Source: an uncultured Sinobacteraceae bacterium (GTDB lineage Bacteria; Pseudomonadota; Gammaproteobacteria; Nevskiales; Nevskiaceae). Taken from it: a stretch of DNA of 64,000 bases. The notes beneath the pieces were generated by a model. It searched no databases, had not been told where the DNA came from, and was given only the letters and a program-made list of their open reading frames with translations. Both the position numbers and the translations under genes were made by a program. The stretch is taken from assembly GCA_903822975.1 (NCBI GenBank), contig CAIJRD010000002.1, positions 620,001 through 684,000 of the forward strand, read 5' to 3'. Of this stretch, positions 56,543-64,000 are shown piece by piece (positions within the stretch are counted from its first letter, which is position 1; each line of letters opens with the position of its first letter).

Positions 56543-58923
56543 GCGGGAACTCTCCGTTCATAGAATTTCGGCAACCACAGGATCGGGTCGTCGCCGACTT
56601 CGGCGATGATCCGGTTGACCAGCTCGACATTGGCGGTGGTGCCGGAGAGCACTGCCAGCTCCTGCTCGAATCCTGTGAGATCGAGTTCGGCGACCACGCT
56701 GTTGTGGCCCTGCTTGATCAGGAATCGCCGAGACTTGTCCGGCAGCGTCCGGACAATTTCGAACTCGCGCTCGGTCAGCTTGAAGCCGTCGACATAATCT
56801 CCATGATCCGCCGCGGCATTCGGCATGAAGATCTTGGTCGGCGACTGCTCAATGATGGTTTTTGCGATCGGGCTTTTGATCGTGTCGCTCGGCGATTGCG
56901 TGCCGGTGACCAGGAAGCCGTTCTGCTTGCGGATCGTCTTGAGCTTGTTCTTGGCAAAATCCTGAAACGCTTCGTCGCCCATCGCCTTCCAGAATTCGTC
57001 GATGAAGCAGACGAAGCGCTGGCCGGTGATTAGTTGCTCCATACGCTGGAACAGGTACAGGATGATCGGTGTACGGGTTTCTGGATTGTCGAGAAACTCG
57101 GTGATGTCGAAGCCATAAAGACGATGCAGGTTGAAATCGAGATCGTCCGTTTCGTTATCGAACACCCAGGCCAGCTGCCCACCGAGACACCATTTCGCTA
57201 GCCGTGCACGCACTCCGTCCGGATCGGTCGGATCGAGGAACGACAGCACCTGCGAAAGCCGTCGCAGCGGCGGCGGCAAGCCGTAGACGTTTCTGATCGC
57301 GGCCGCCATGCTCTTCTCGTCGCGGACGCTGTAGGCAAGCGCAGTACCAACCGGCGAGACCAGCGCCTTCATCAGCTTCTGCAGGAACTGCTCATGCGCC
57401 GGCGTCAACGCGATCCGGAACGGGTTGAACCCAGTCGGCCGGCCCGTCTGCAGCGGCATGTAGAACCCACCCTGGGCACGGACAAAGATCTCCGCGCCGC
57501 GATCCTTGTCGAAGAACACCAGCTTGGGTTTGAATTTCTCCAGCTGGGCGACCAAAAATCCCTGCAGCACCGTCTTGCCGGTACCGGATGGGCCGATGAT
57601 GGTGGTATTGCCCAGATCGTTGACGTGGAAGTTGAAGTAGTACGGGCCGCCGGACGCGGTCTTCAGCAGGGCCACCGCAGGCCCCCAGTGATTCGGCTTT
57701 GGCGCGAGTCCTGGATTGCCAGTGGGATAGTTGTGCAGCGAGACGAAGCCGGCAAAGTTGCGGCTGCTGATCGCCGCCGGTCTCGCGCGGTAAGCAAAGT
57801 TGCATGGCAGTTGCGCCCAGAACGCCGCTTCGAGCGCCAAGTCCTCGCGAGCGATCACCATGCCGCAGTCCGACAGCGTCGCCCGCGCCGATGCGAGGGA
57901 ATCGTTCAGGCTTTTGATCGTGTCTCCACGAACCTGCAGGCTCAGGTGGTGATCGCCGAAGACAAACCGATTCGAAGTAATGTCGTCGAGTGCGTCACCC
58001 AGCTCGGCGATCTGGGTCTCGGCTAGATCGCCGGCACTGATCAAACGATCGCGTTGGCGACCGAGTCGACCTGTAGCCGCCTGCTTACTCAGGAATGCAA
58101 AGGACTGGCACAGTATGAATTCGAATGGCGCCGATAACAGTCCATTCAGAAAACCGGGTGCGGTTTGCGACGGGTATTCCTTGATGCCGAGTATTGCGCA
58201 GACCACACTGGTTTCCGGACCTCGAAGTTCGATCGCCTCTGAGCCGAAATACGGTCGGCTGGTACCGATGACGTCAGCCAGTGACGAGCGCGGGACCGGC
58301 ATTTTCTGTGCGTAGCCATTGACCAGGTACGCGAGTACCTCCAGCGGTTCGGAATAAACGTGACCGCGTTGTTCATAGGTCGACAACAGCGATGGCTCAT
58401 AGCGGCTCAGCGAGGCTTTGACTTGCTCGCAGAGGTCATCGAGCTTTGAGAGATCGTCCCCGAGCTGGGCGCGGATGTCGGTCTCGCTGCGACTCTTGAA
58501 TCGATCAGCCAGCTTCAGAGCGGCTAGCGGCTGCGGTCGGTAAATGATGCTCAAGTAGAGCTCGTTGACCAGCATTCGCGTGCCCTGCAGCGACCGTTTG
58601 TATTTCGCGTCGAAGTCGCGGGCGAAGCCAGGTTCGAACTCGCCACTCGGATAGGTGTTCTGAACCCTGCGGATGGTATGCGTCCAGAGTGCGACATGGG
58701 TCGACGCCAGATTACGTAGCAGGATGTTGAGCTGTTCGAGCCAGACGTTGAGATCTTCGTCGTCCGCACTTTCATGGGCAACGCCGACGATGCGGAACAC
58801 TCTGAGCAGGTCTTTTTGCTTGGTGCGCAGCGTCGTCGCATCCAGATGTACCGTGTACGGGATATGCGTCGACAGCGGCTTCTCGCGGTTGATGGTTTTC
58901 AGATTGGCAACGGCACTCATCAT
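56539..58923 (-). CDS. virB4: Type IV secretion ATPase VirB4
   Basis: 794 residues. The N-terminal VirB4 domain has FRIVGVAHESADDEDLNVW and RMLVNELYLSIIYRP. The ATPase domain has Walker A IGPSGTGKT (lysine at residue 450), KLVFFDKDRGAEI, Walker B FVCFIDEFWKAMGDE and GTQSPSDTI. It is the largest energiser of the channel and extracts pilin. A second Met at codon 2 is an equal start. It lies 24 bp after virB3. Confidence 0.95.
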   Translation of the reverse strand: MMSAVANLKTINREKPLSTHIPYTVHLDATTLRTKQKDLLRVFRIVGVAHESADDEDLNVWLEQLNILLRNLASTHVALWTHTIRRVQNTYPSGEFEPGFARDFDAKYKRSLQGTRMLVNELYLSIIYRPQPLAALKLADRFKSRSETDIRAQLGDDLSKLDDLCEQVKASLSRYEPSLLSTYEQRGHVYSEPLEVLAYLVNGYAQKMPVPRSSLADVIGTSRPYFGSEAIELRGPETSVVCAILGIKEYPSQTAPGFLNGLLSAPFEFILCQSFAFLSKQAATGRLGRQRDRLISAGDLAETQIAELGDALDDITSNRFVFGDHHLSLQVRGDTIKSLNDSLASARATLSDCGMVIAREDLALEAAFWAQLPCNFAYRARPAAISSRNFAGFVSLHNYPTGNPGLAPKPNHWGPAVALLKTASGGPYYFNFHVNDLGNTTIIGPSGTGKTVLQGFLVAQLEKFKPKLVFFDKDRGAEIFVRAQGGFYMPLQTGRPTGFNPFRIALTPAHEQFLQKLMKALVSPVGTALAYSVRDEKSMAAAIRNVYGLPPPLRRLSQVLSFLDPTDPDGVRARLAKWCLGGQLAWVFDNETDDLDFNLHRLYGFDITEFLDNPETRTPIILYLFQRMEQLITGQRFVCFIDEFWKAMGDEAFQDFAKNKLKTIRKQNGFLVTGTQSPSDTIKSPIAKTIIEQSPTKIFMPNAAADHGDYVDGFKLTEREFEIVRTLPDKSRRFLIKQGHNSVVAELDLTGFEQELAVLSGTTANVELVNRIIAEVGDDPILWLPKFYERRVPA

Positions 58924-58947
58924 GGGATTGGCTTCCGGTCGTGAGTC

Positions 58948-59286
58948 TTAGAGGCCGAGCAGTTGCCACACCCATTCCAGGTGCGGGTCTTTACGGCGGG
59001 ATGCGAAGGGATGGTACGAACTGGCTTTCCAGAACCGCCGGTTGAAGCAGGCGCCTTTGGTCTTGGCCCACAAGCCGACTAGGCTCAACATGCGCGGCTC
59101 GTTCTTGCATAGGCCCCAGGCGATGCCGTGCAGTGGCACGATCATCAGCAGGTAGAGGGGATTTTTGGCAATCAAGTAGGTCAACGCGGAAATCATCACG
59201 TTGGCCGTGAAGAAATTCATCGTCACCCCGAACATCATGGCCGGACGTGTCGCGCCGATGAATAGTGGCTCGTGATTGAGTGCCAT
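58948..59286 (-). CDS. virB3: Type IV secretion protein VirB3
   Basis: 112 residues, MALNHEPLFIGATRPAMMFGV, then two membrane stretches (about residues 17-38 and 43-60), typical VirB3. The start shares one base with the virB2 stop (TGATG); a longer in-frame start upstream is Arg-rich and rejected. VirB3 is an inner-membrane partner of VirB4. Confidence 0.9.
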   Translation of the reverse strand: MALNHEPLFIGATRPAMMFGVTMNFFTANVMISALTYLIAKNPLYLLMIVPLHGIAWGLCKNEPRMLSLVGLWAKTKGACFNRRFWKASSYHPFASRRKDPHLEWVWQLLGL

Positions 59287-59651
59287 CAGGTCGAGGAGCC
59301 GCCGCCATTGGTGGTCAGGAAGTCGACAATCGTTGTTGCCCCATTGGCGACGATGATGCCGGCACCGACCTTGGCGACGAGGCCCCATTCCATCTTGCCG
59401 AAACCGGCAGCGAGTCCCATGACAATGATCGCAATGACGCTGAGTGGACGAAGCACGGCGTTGAACTCAGCCAGCAGGCTGGTGGCGGTCTTTGTCCAGA
59501 CCTCGGTGGTCTGTGCTATTGCCGGATCGGTCAGCGCGATTTGTAAAACGAGTAAGCCCATCAGCTGTATTGCTGGCTTTGCGGCATGAGCAATTCGTAA
59601 AGCGACTTGCCGGTGCTGGTTAAACGCGGTCAATGAGTAAGAGTTGGGCAT
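59286..59651 (-). CDS. virB2: Type IV secretion pilin VirB2
   Basis: 121 residues. The long signal peptide is cut near PAIA-Q (residue 46), leaving a mature pilin of about 75 residues with two hydrophobic helices (VLRPLSVIAIIVMGLAAGF and VAKVGAGIIVANGATTIVDFL), the VirB2/TrbC pattern. The ATG chosen has a GGAGAA ribosome site; a longer start lacks one. It forms the conjugative pilus shaft. Confidence 0.9.
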   Translation of the reverse strand: MPNSYSLTAFNQHRQVALRIAHAAKPAIQLMGLLVLQIALTDPAIAQTTEVWTKTATSLLAEFNAVLRPLSVIAIIVMGLAAGFGKMEWGLVAKVGAGIIVANGATTIVDFLTTNGGGSST

Positions 59652-59679
59652 AGTGTTCTCCGTATGTAGTGATGAGGGT

Positions 59680-60312
59680 TTATCGACGAGCCGATTGATA
59701 GACGCCGACGTTGCTGTCGGAGGCAAAAGCATCGAGGGCGAATGCGGGTATGACGGAGGGGAGCAATGGAATCGGGGTTGCTCCGCGCGTTTTCAGCACG
59801 GAATCGACGTAGCCGTTACGAAATCCCAGAGTGGGACTGCCGGTGTTGTAGTAGGACAAGGCGGTCAGCACCGGCTGTTGAACGCCTCCACTCAAGGCCA
59901 GTTTTAAACCAGTGCTCAGCAGATCAGCGGCGGCTGAGAGGTTTTTGCAAGCGTCGAATGCATCCGCTAGGGTCAAGTGAATACGTCGGAGATTGCGGAC
60001 ATTGATCTGGCCGAGGCCGAGATCGATGTCGTGGCCCTGGTCGAGCAGCCATTGCGCGATGCGGATGGCATCCTCACGATTGACGGGCTGACGTGCCAGC
60101 TGGCGCGTGCCATTGACATGGATAGCCCAAGGATTCCAGCCGCTCTCGACCGTGACGACGTGATCCAGCGTGCTGACTGCAATAGTCGGCGCACAGCGCT
60201 GCATCGTCTGCGACAAGGACTCGGCAGAAGCGGCTCTTGCTGGGATGCAAATGGATGCAAGGACTAGCATTCCAGTCTCAACGCTTTTCGATATGGTGTT
60301 TTTCGAAATCAT
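59680..60312 (-). CDS. virB1: Lytic transglycosylase VirB1
   Basis: 210 residues. Signal peptide to about residue 28 (SICIPARAASA). The SLT fold shows catalytic Glu56 in VESGWNPWAIHVNG, then GLGQIN and ALSYYNTGSP. It opens peptidoglycan for the secretion channel. ATG 60312 is preferred because it gives a clean signal peptide; a TTG at 60351 would add 13 residues. First gene of the secretion operon; the promoter block B lies 104 bases upstream. Confidence 0.9.
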   Translation of the reverse strand: MISKNTISKSVETGMLVLASICIPARAASAESLSQTMQRCAPTIAVSTLDHVVTVESGWNPWAIHVNGTRQLARQPVNREDAIRIAQWLLDQGHDIDLGLGQINVRNLRRIHLTLADAFDACKNLSAAADLLSTGLKLALSGGVQQPVLTALSYYNTGSPTLGFRNGYVDSVLKTRGATPIPLLPSVIPAFALDAFASDSNVGVYQSARR

Positions 60313-60415
60313 GGTTCGATGATCGGCATCCAAAATGGCTTCATAAATCAACCTGCACGATTACGCTGTGGGGTTGTCAAAGGGATTCACGTACATCAGC
60401 TTTTCCGCGAAGAAG

Positions 60416-60480
60416 ATTTCAACAGCCGAGGCGAGTGCCGTCACTAGCACTTGTGCTAGTCATCGCAAATAAATGCTCGG
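60416..60480 (-). promoter_or_regulatory. Copy B of the repeated LuxR-box-like promoter block
   Basis: It contains the perfect 18-base palindrome ACTAGCAC-TT-GTGCTAGT (60443-60460), the length of TraR tra boxes. A minus-strand extended -10-like TG-T-TGAAAT (60424-60416), identical in copy A, implies a start near 60409 with the palindrome centre at -42.5, the place of a class II activator. The transcript would lead into virB1. The same palindrome also lies upstream of the divergent NTF2-like and luxR genes and might control them too. Binding is inferred. Confidence 0.65.
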
Positions 60481-60553
60481 ACATGCTCTTGGCGCCATTT
60501 GGCGCGAGTCGCATTTTTTCGTCGGTCTGGCTCCGCAACGCAGGAGCATGCAG

Positions 60554-61078
60554 ATGGCGAATGGCGCTTTAAATCCCGCAATCGATTTTCAGAACACCAT
60601 CAGCCGTTTTGTCGAGGCGTTCAACGTCAATGATCTCGACAAGGCGATGACATACTTCTCGGACGATGCGATTTATCGACCGGGCGACGGCGCTGAGTAT
60701 CGAGGGCGTTCGGAAATTCGTGCCGCGTTTGAGCCGCAGTTTTCTTTAGCCTGGGGCCAGATGAGCTTCGACGAACACGACCGAGTGATCGACGTCACTG
60801 CCCGCAAGGCGGCGATACGCTGGGTCTGCCGCCACGACTTGACTGCAGCGACTTTCTATTCCTGGTCGCATTGGCTACAGCGACTGGCGATCAGTCTGTC
60901 GGTTGGCAAGCGAGCGGGCTGGGAAGGCCTCGACGTATTTCACTTCGACGAAGAAGGCAAGATCGTTGGCAAGTTCACGTACGCCAACTACAACCGGCCG
61001 CAACTCAAAAAGGAACTCGGCTTACTGCCGGTGATTCGAAAAACGCAGGTTATGGCCAGCACTGGCGCCGGAGCCTGA
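60554..61078 (+). CDS. NTF2/SnoaL-like protein next to luxR
   Basis: 174 residues. The N-terminal half reads TISRFVEAFNVNDLDKAMTYFSDDAIYRPGDGAEYRGRSEIRAAFEPQF, the standard start of a SnoaL/NTF2-like cone fold, followed by the strands ending LDVFHFDEEGKIVGKFTYAN. Members are small-ligand enzymes or binding proteins; the role is unknown. AGGAG lies 7 bases before this ATG, which decides the start over ATG 60548. It precedes luxR by 3 bases, so they form one unit divergent from virB1. A link to signal handling is only suggested by context. Confidence 0.8.
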   Translation: MANGALNPAIDFQNTISRFVEAFNVNDLDKAMTYFSDDAIYRPGDGAEYRGRSEIRAAFEPQFSLAWGQMSFDEHDRVIDVTARKAAIRWVCRHDLTAATFYSWSHWLQRLAISLSVGKRAGWEGLDVFHFDEEGKIVGKFTYANYNRPQLKKELGLLPVIRKTQVMASTGAGA

Positions 61079-61081
61079 GTC

Positions 61082-61870
61082 ATGACCGATATTCTTCACA
61101 CTACCGCAGATCTTTGTCTGCAACTGGATCAACCACGCCGGCTATCCTCGGTGCGCGATGTCTTGGGTCGCTCCACCAAGCTATTCGGCGCGACATTTTT
61201 TATGTTCGGCATGCGTACCGGGAAGAATATTTCTCCACCGGCACAGATCGTTCTGTCGAATTATCCAAAGCGCTGGCAAGCTTATTACGATTCTCAGCAA
61301 GCGCATAGATTCGATCCAATCTTCAACTTCGGCATGACTGCAACTGGACCTTTCCGTTGGGAAGGCCGCCACTTCACGCCCAATCAAATGGCACTCCGCG
61401 AACTGTCAGTCACCTGTGGAATGGCATTTGGCTTTTCATGTACCGATCGCGGAGCGGATGGCTCAATCGCCTTGCTATCGTTTTGCGGTGGGCGACCTAT
61501 TGCAACTGAGCCCAATCTCTGGGAGCGCACATCCACGTCGGCATCTATGCTGGCAGGCGCAGCCCATCGGGCGTTGATTCGTTTGACGATGGCACGGATC
61601 GCACGCGCCGACCTTTCCAAGCAGCCGTTGAGCGAATCCGAACTGAAGGCGATGGAGATGACGGCAAGTGCGATGACCGCTGAGCAGGTCGCCCAAGTGC
61701 TCGGTGTTCAAGGAGGGACCGTGCGCTACTACCTTGATCGGGCCGCGGCGAAGCTTGGCGTCGAGACACGCAAAGAGGCAGTGACAAAAGCCCTGGCCGA
61801 AGGACTTATCGACATACGCAACTTTCCCCAAGCCGGATTCACAGGCAATTCGACCGAGAGCGGAGCTTAG
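61082..61870 (+). CDS. LuxR-family quorum-sensing-type regulator (solo in this window)
   Basis: 262 residues. The N-terminal autoinducer-binding domain keeps the AHL-contact set at Trp65, Tyr69, Asp78, Pro79 and Trp93, with the same spacing as TraR Trp57, Tyr61, Asp70, Pro71, Trp85; Gly113/Gly117 lie in CGMAFG. The C-terminal GerE helix-turn-helix (about residues 187-245) contains MTAEQVAQVLGVQGGTVRYYLDRAAAKLGVETRKEAV. It probably activates transcription from lux-box-like dyads when an acyl-homoserine lactone binds. No luxI-type synthase gene is in the window. Co-transcribed with the NTF2-like gene. Confidence 0.9.
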   Translation: MTDILHTTADLCLQLDQPRRLSSVRDVLGRSTKLFGATFFMFGMRTGKNISPPAQIVLSNYPKRWQAYYDSQQAHRFDPIFNFGMTATGPFRWEGRHFTPNQMALRELSVTCGMAFGFSCTDRGADGSIALLSFCGGRPIATEPNLWERTSTSASMLAGAAHRALIRLTMARIARADLSKQPLSESELKAMEMTASAMTAEQVAQVLGVQGGTVRYYLDRAAAKLGVETRKEAVTKALAEGLIDIRNFPQAGFTGNSTESGA

Positions 61871-62290
61871 CCAAATTAAGAGCAAACAATATCCGGAAGA
61901 GGTGAACGTAGTCCGAACCGAACCCGTCTCCAGGTGAATTCGCTGGTAGCAGCGAAACACATTAAGGGAACGCTCACCCCTGGTCTCAAGGGGCCCGGCC
62001 GGCTCTCGGGCTCGCAATTACGCGCTCCACCACCTGCTTGGAGATGCCGACGAGGTGCTCGTCCGGGTTGCTGCTCTCGCGCGCTTGTTTGGCCGCGAAA
62101 ATAGATACACCACAACTGCCGATCATTCATAGATTTAATGAGCTCAACAAGAATGTCGTGCTAACACTGTCTCGTTGCTTACAAAAACGGCCGGATATAA
62201 GCGATAACTACCTGTATTAAATAAAATCCTTTGCGATATAAAAAGAATATCTGCAATATATCTGCACTTGACTCCTTCATTTGAGCAGAT
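61871..62290. other. Gene-poor stretch between luxR and the broken integrase
   Basis: 420 bases. The left and right parts are AT-rich. In the middle a GC-rich patch holds a 46-codon minus-strand frame (61986-62126) encoding AAKQARESSNPDEHLVGIS and the rest, which looks like real coding sequence but too short to name; it may be a gene fragment. I found no copy of the tRNA-Pro 3' end here. Confidence 0.5.
62247..62266 (+). repeat. Phased direct repeats upstream of the broken integrase
   Basis: Two copies of ATATCTGCA spaced 11 bases start to start (62247-62255 and 62258-62266), with an inverted copy GCAGATAT at 62285-62292 over the start codon. Same layout as the pair before the intact integrase, but a different sequence. 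Confidence 0.55.
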
Positions 62291-63381
62291 ATGGCCTCGA
62301 TTGAGAAGCGTGTATGGCGTAAGCCAGATGGCGAATCGGTCACGCGATATGACGCGACCATCACGCGCAAAGGCAGCCGGCGGAGAACCAAGACATTCAA
62401 GCTGCGCACTGCTGCGGAACGATGGGTTCGATTGGTCGAAGCAGAAATCGAGCGCGGGGTATTCAAGAGCACCGACATCGCGGAACGCACGTTACTCCGC
62501 GACATCATGCGGCGCTATCTCAAAGAGGTCGCTCCGCTCAAAAAAACCAGCAGTCAGAAATCTGGCTCGCGGCCGTGATCGAGCCGCACTTAGGGAGTGA
62601 AACCTTAATCGAATTGGATAGCAGTGTTATTGCGGCTTACCGCGACAAACGCTTGGCGATGAAAGCACGCAACACCCGAACTTTCAGCGACGGTACGGTG
62701 CGCACGGTGAATTTACCCAAGCTCGTTTCGTCGGCGACAGTACGCCATGAGCCGTCATTCATTCGTCGCGTAATCGAACAGGCCCGTCGCGAGTGGGGAG
62801 TGCATCTGCCAGCTGGGAATCCAGTTGATTTGGTGAAACTGCCGAAGCCTGGCAAGCCGCGGGATCGCCGCCTAGTCGGTGACGAAGAAACTCGGCTGCT
62901 ATGCGAACTCGATCAGATCAGCGACCCTGCCGGGCGACGCAACCATTATCTTCAATCTGCATTTATCATCGCCATTTAGACCGCGATGCGGCGCGGCGAG
63001 ATTGTGAAATTGAAATGGCCGGACGTGGATTTGAAGCGCCGAATTGCCACGCTCCGCGATACGAAAAACGGCGAAGATCGCGTGATCGCACTATCATCGC
63101 GCGCGGTAGAAGCCCTTCAAGCGATACCTCGTTCAATCGATGGGCAGCAGGTATTCCCCCTAACTCCCAATGCACTCAAGCTTGGTTGGAAACGAGCAGC
63201 TCAGCGTGCCGGCATAATCAATCTTCGCTTCTATGATCTCAGGCACGAGGCCGACTCAAGGCTGTTCGAAAAGGAGCTTAATCCGATGGAAGTTTCGAGC
63301 GTCAGCGGACACAAAACCTTGCAGATGCTGAAGCGCTATACGCATCTGAAGATGGAAGAGTTAGCGCTTCGACTCGGTTAA
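62291..63381 (+). pseudogene. Broken tyrosine integrase of a second element
   Basis: The N-terminus MASIEKRVWRKPDGESVTRYDAT is related to the intact integrase. Frame 1 ends at 62578; the homology continues one base out of phase (SEIWLAAVIEPHLGSETLIEL), consistent with loss of one A in an A-run at about 62540-62547. A second lesion is an in-frame TAG at 62977-62979, where FIIAI-x-TAMRRGEI is expected to read Glu. The last part keeps the Arg (MRRGEI), DLRHEADSRLFE, SGHKT and the nucleophile region MLKRYTHL, but the first catalytic His of HDLRH is Tyr. Non-functional as written. Confidence 0.85.
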
Positions 63382-63575
63382 GAATACAACTTCCCAATGG
63401 CAGCTTGGCAATAAACGCAATTCTTGCTGCTTAGATCATTCAGGTCGGTGAGTGAATTTTGCGGCTCACGGCCTGCCTTTATAGTGAGGTGAGCAGCCTC
63501 ACGGCAATCTGGCGCGTCCGATCCCTTCGTGCTCATGTCTTCATTCTTGAAATCTCGTCAGAATCGATTTTTCCG

Positions 63576-63983
63576 CTATTTGAAAAGGCTGGACGCACTA
63601 GCAAGGTTGTACTTAAGTTGGGTCAATGCGAAACCAGAGTTTTTTCCACCTTGATCAGCTCGCGCATCGCCTATTCCCAAGTCGATGTATGTCTTATCGC
63701 CAATCTTAAACTCGCTAGAAATCGTGATATTTAAATTGTTAGCGTGGGCCGAGCCTTGGGGGTACGTGGATGCATAAAAGACCGCGACGGAACCTAAAGT
63801 GTTCTTAAACGAAAAATCTGAATCGACTGCGTGCTGGTCATGTTGCAACGGAACAAAGCGGAATCTGAATGCGCCCCCGCCGCCATAGCTATTCTGCGAA
63901 TAGAACGAGCCTTTATTGTTAGGATCCGCTACGACCTGCCCGTTTGCATATTTGAGCCCGACTATCACTTGCGCGTTGCGCAT
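63576..63983 (-). CDS. Hypothetical protein, possibly extending past the right edge
   Basis: 135 residues from the ATG; the frame stays open to the window edge, so the true start may lie outside. Gly/Asn/Ser-rich and beta-like (QNSYGGGGAFRFRFVPL, NNLNITISSEFKIGDKTYIDLGIGD), no signal peptide visible from this ATG, no Cys. I do not recognise it. Its low GC, like its surroundings, marks it as part of the accessory region. A plus-strand frame overlapping it looks less natural. Confidence 0.55.
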   Translation of the reverse strand: MRNAQVIVGLKYANGQVVADPNNKGSFYSQNSYGGGGAFRFRFVPLQHDQHAVDSDFSFKNTLGSVAVFYASTYPQGSAHANNLNITISSEFKIGDKTYIDLGIGDARADQGGKNSGFALTQLKYNLASASSLFK

Positions 63984-64000
63984 TAGCCATCCGCCAAGTC

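Noticed and set aside
60361..60416. TTGACA at about 60376-60381 on the minus strand as a virB1 -35 element
   Set aside because: No acceptable -10 hexamer at 16-18 bases downstream; the conserved TG-T-TGAAAT of the repeated block is a better candidate.
61870..64000. Search for a second copy of the tRNA-Pro 3' end (attR)
   Set aside because: No match to the T-arm/acceptor sequence seen by eye; the right boundary of the island may lie outside the window.

Overview
The window looks like chromosomal DNA of a high-GC gammaproteobacterium. Xanthomonadales/Lysobacterales is my best guess, from the long PilY1 type, the Rrf2-led suf operon and the general gene style; this is inference, as there is no rRNA to test it. 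The housekeeping order pil genes (+) / lspA-ileS-ribF-murJ (-) / rpsT (+) / proB-obgE-rpmA-rplU (-) / ispB (+) matches the arrangement I recall from Pseudomonas. The left three quarters is core genome. The right quarter, from tRNA-Pro at 45.6 kb, is a mobile island.

Region by region. 1-5.0 kb: a cut-off hydrolase-like membrane protein, two small proteins, an alpha/beta hydrolase fused to a DUF3293 domain, and an overlapping minus-strand trio (FMN glutamate-synthase-like protein, hotdog thioesterase, SelT/W/H-family protein). 5.4-10.8 kb: a suf iron-sulfur operon led by its Rrf2 regulator (rrf2-sufB-sufC-sufD-sufS). 10.9-29.0 kb: two consecutive, paralogous minor-pilin/PilY1 operons of type IV pili. 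The first has two FimT-like proteins, PilV, PilW, PilX, a 1951-residue PilY1 and two PilE-like pilins. The second has FimT, PilV, PilW, PilX, a 1295-residue PilY1 and PilE. 29.4-36.1 kb: lspA, ileS, ribF and murJ, with divergent rpsT. 36.5-41.0 kb: an RND efflux pump (inner-membrane transporter and membrane-fusion subunit). 41.4-45.6 kb: proB, obgE, rpmA, rplU and divergent ispB.

45.6-64 kb: a tRNA-Pro(CGG) gene followed at once by a tyrosine integrase, an AlpA/excisionase-like gene and a complete P-type type IV secretion operon (virB1-virB11 plus the coupling protein virD4, all on the minus strand). Divergent from virB1 lie an NTF2-like gene and a LuxR-family regulator that keeps the acyl-homoserine-lactone-binding residues. 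A second, broken integrase gene lies further right. I see no relaxase in the window and no second att site, so the right end of the island is unresolved.

The most interesting signal is a pair of about 65-bp direct repeats, 82% identical without gaps. One lies just upstream of the excisionase-like gene (47451-47515) and the other upstream of virB1 (60416-60480). Each contains a LuxR-box-like palindrome, perfect in the virB1 copy. Its centre falls 42.5 bp upstream of the start site implied by a conserved extended -10 element, and both copies face their minus-strand target genes. This suggests that the LuxR protein switches on excision and conjugation machinery together, a quorum-gated integrative element analogous to TraR systems but built differently. 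Short tandem repeats (7, 11 and 13 bp) sit in several intergenic regions of the core genome. I saw no CRISPR array, rRNA or intact insertion sequence.
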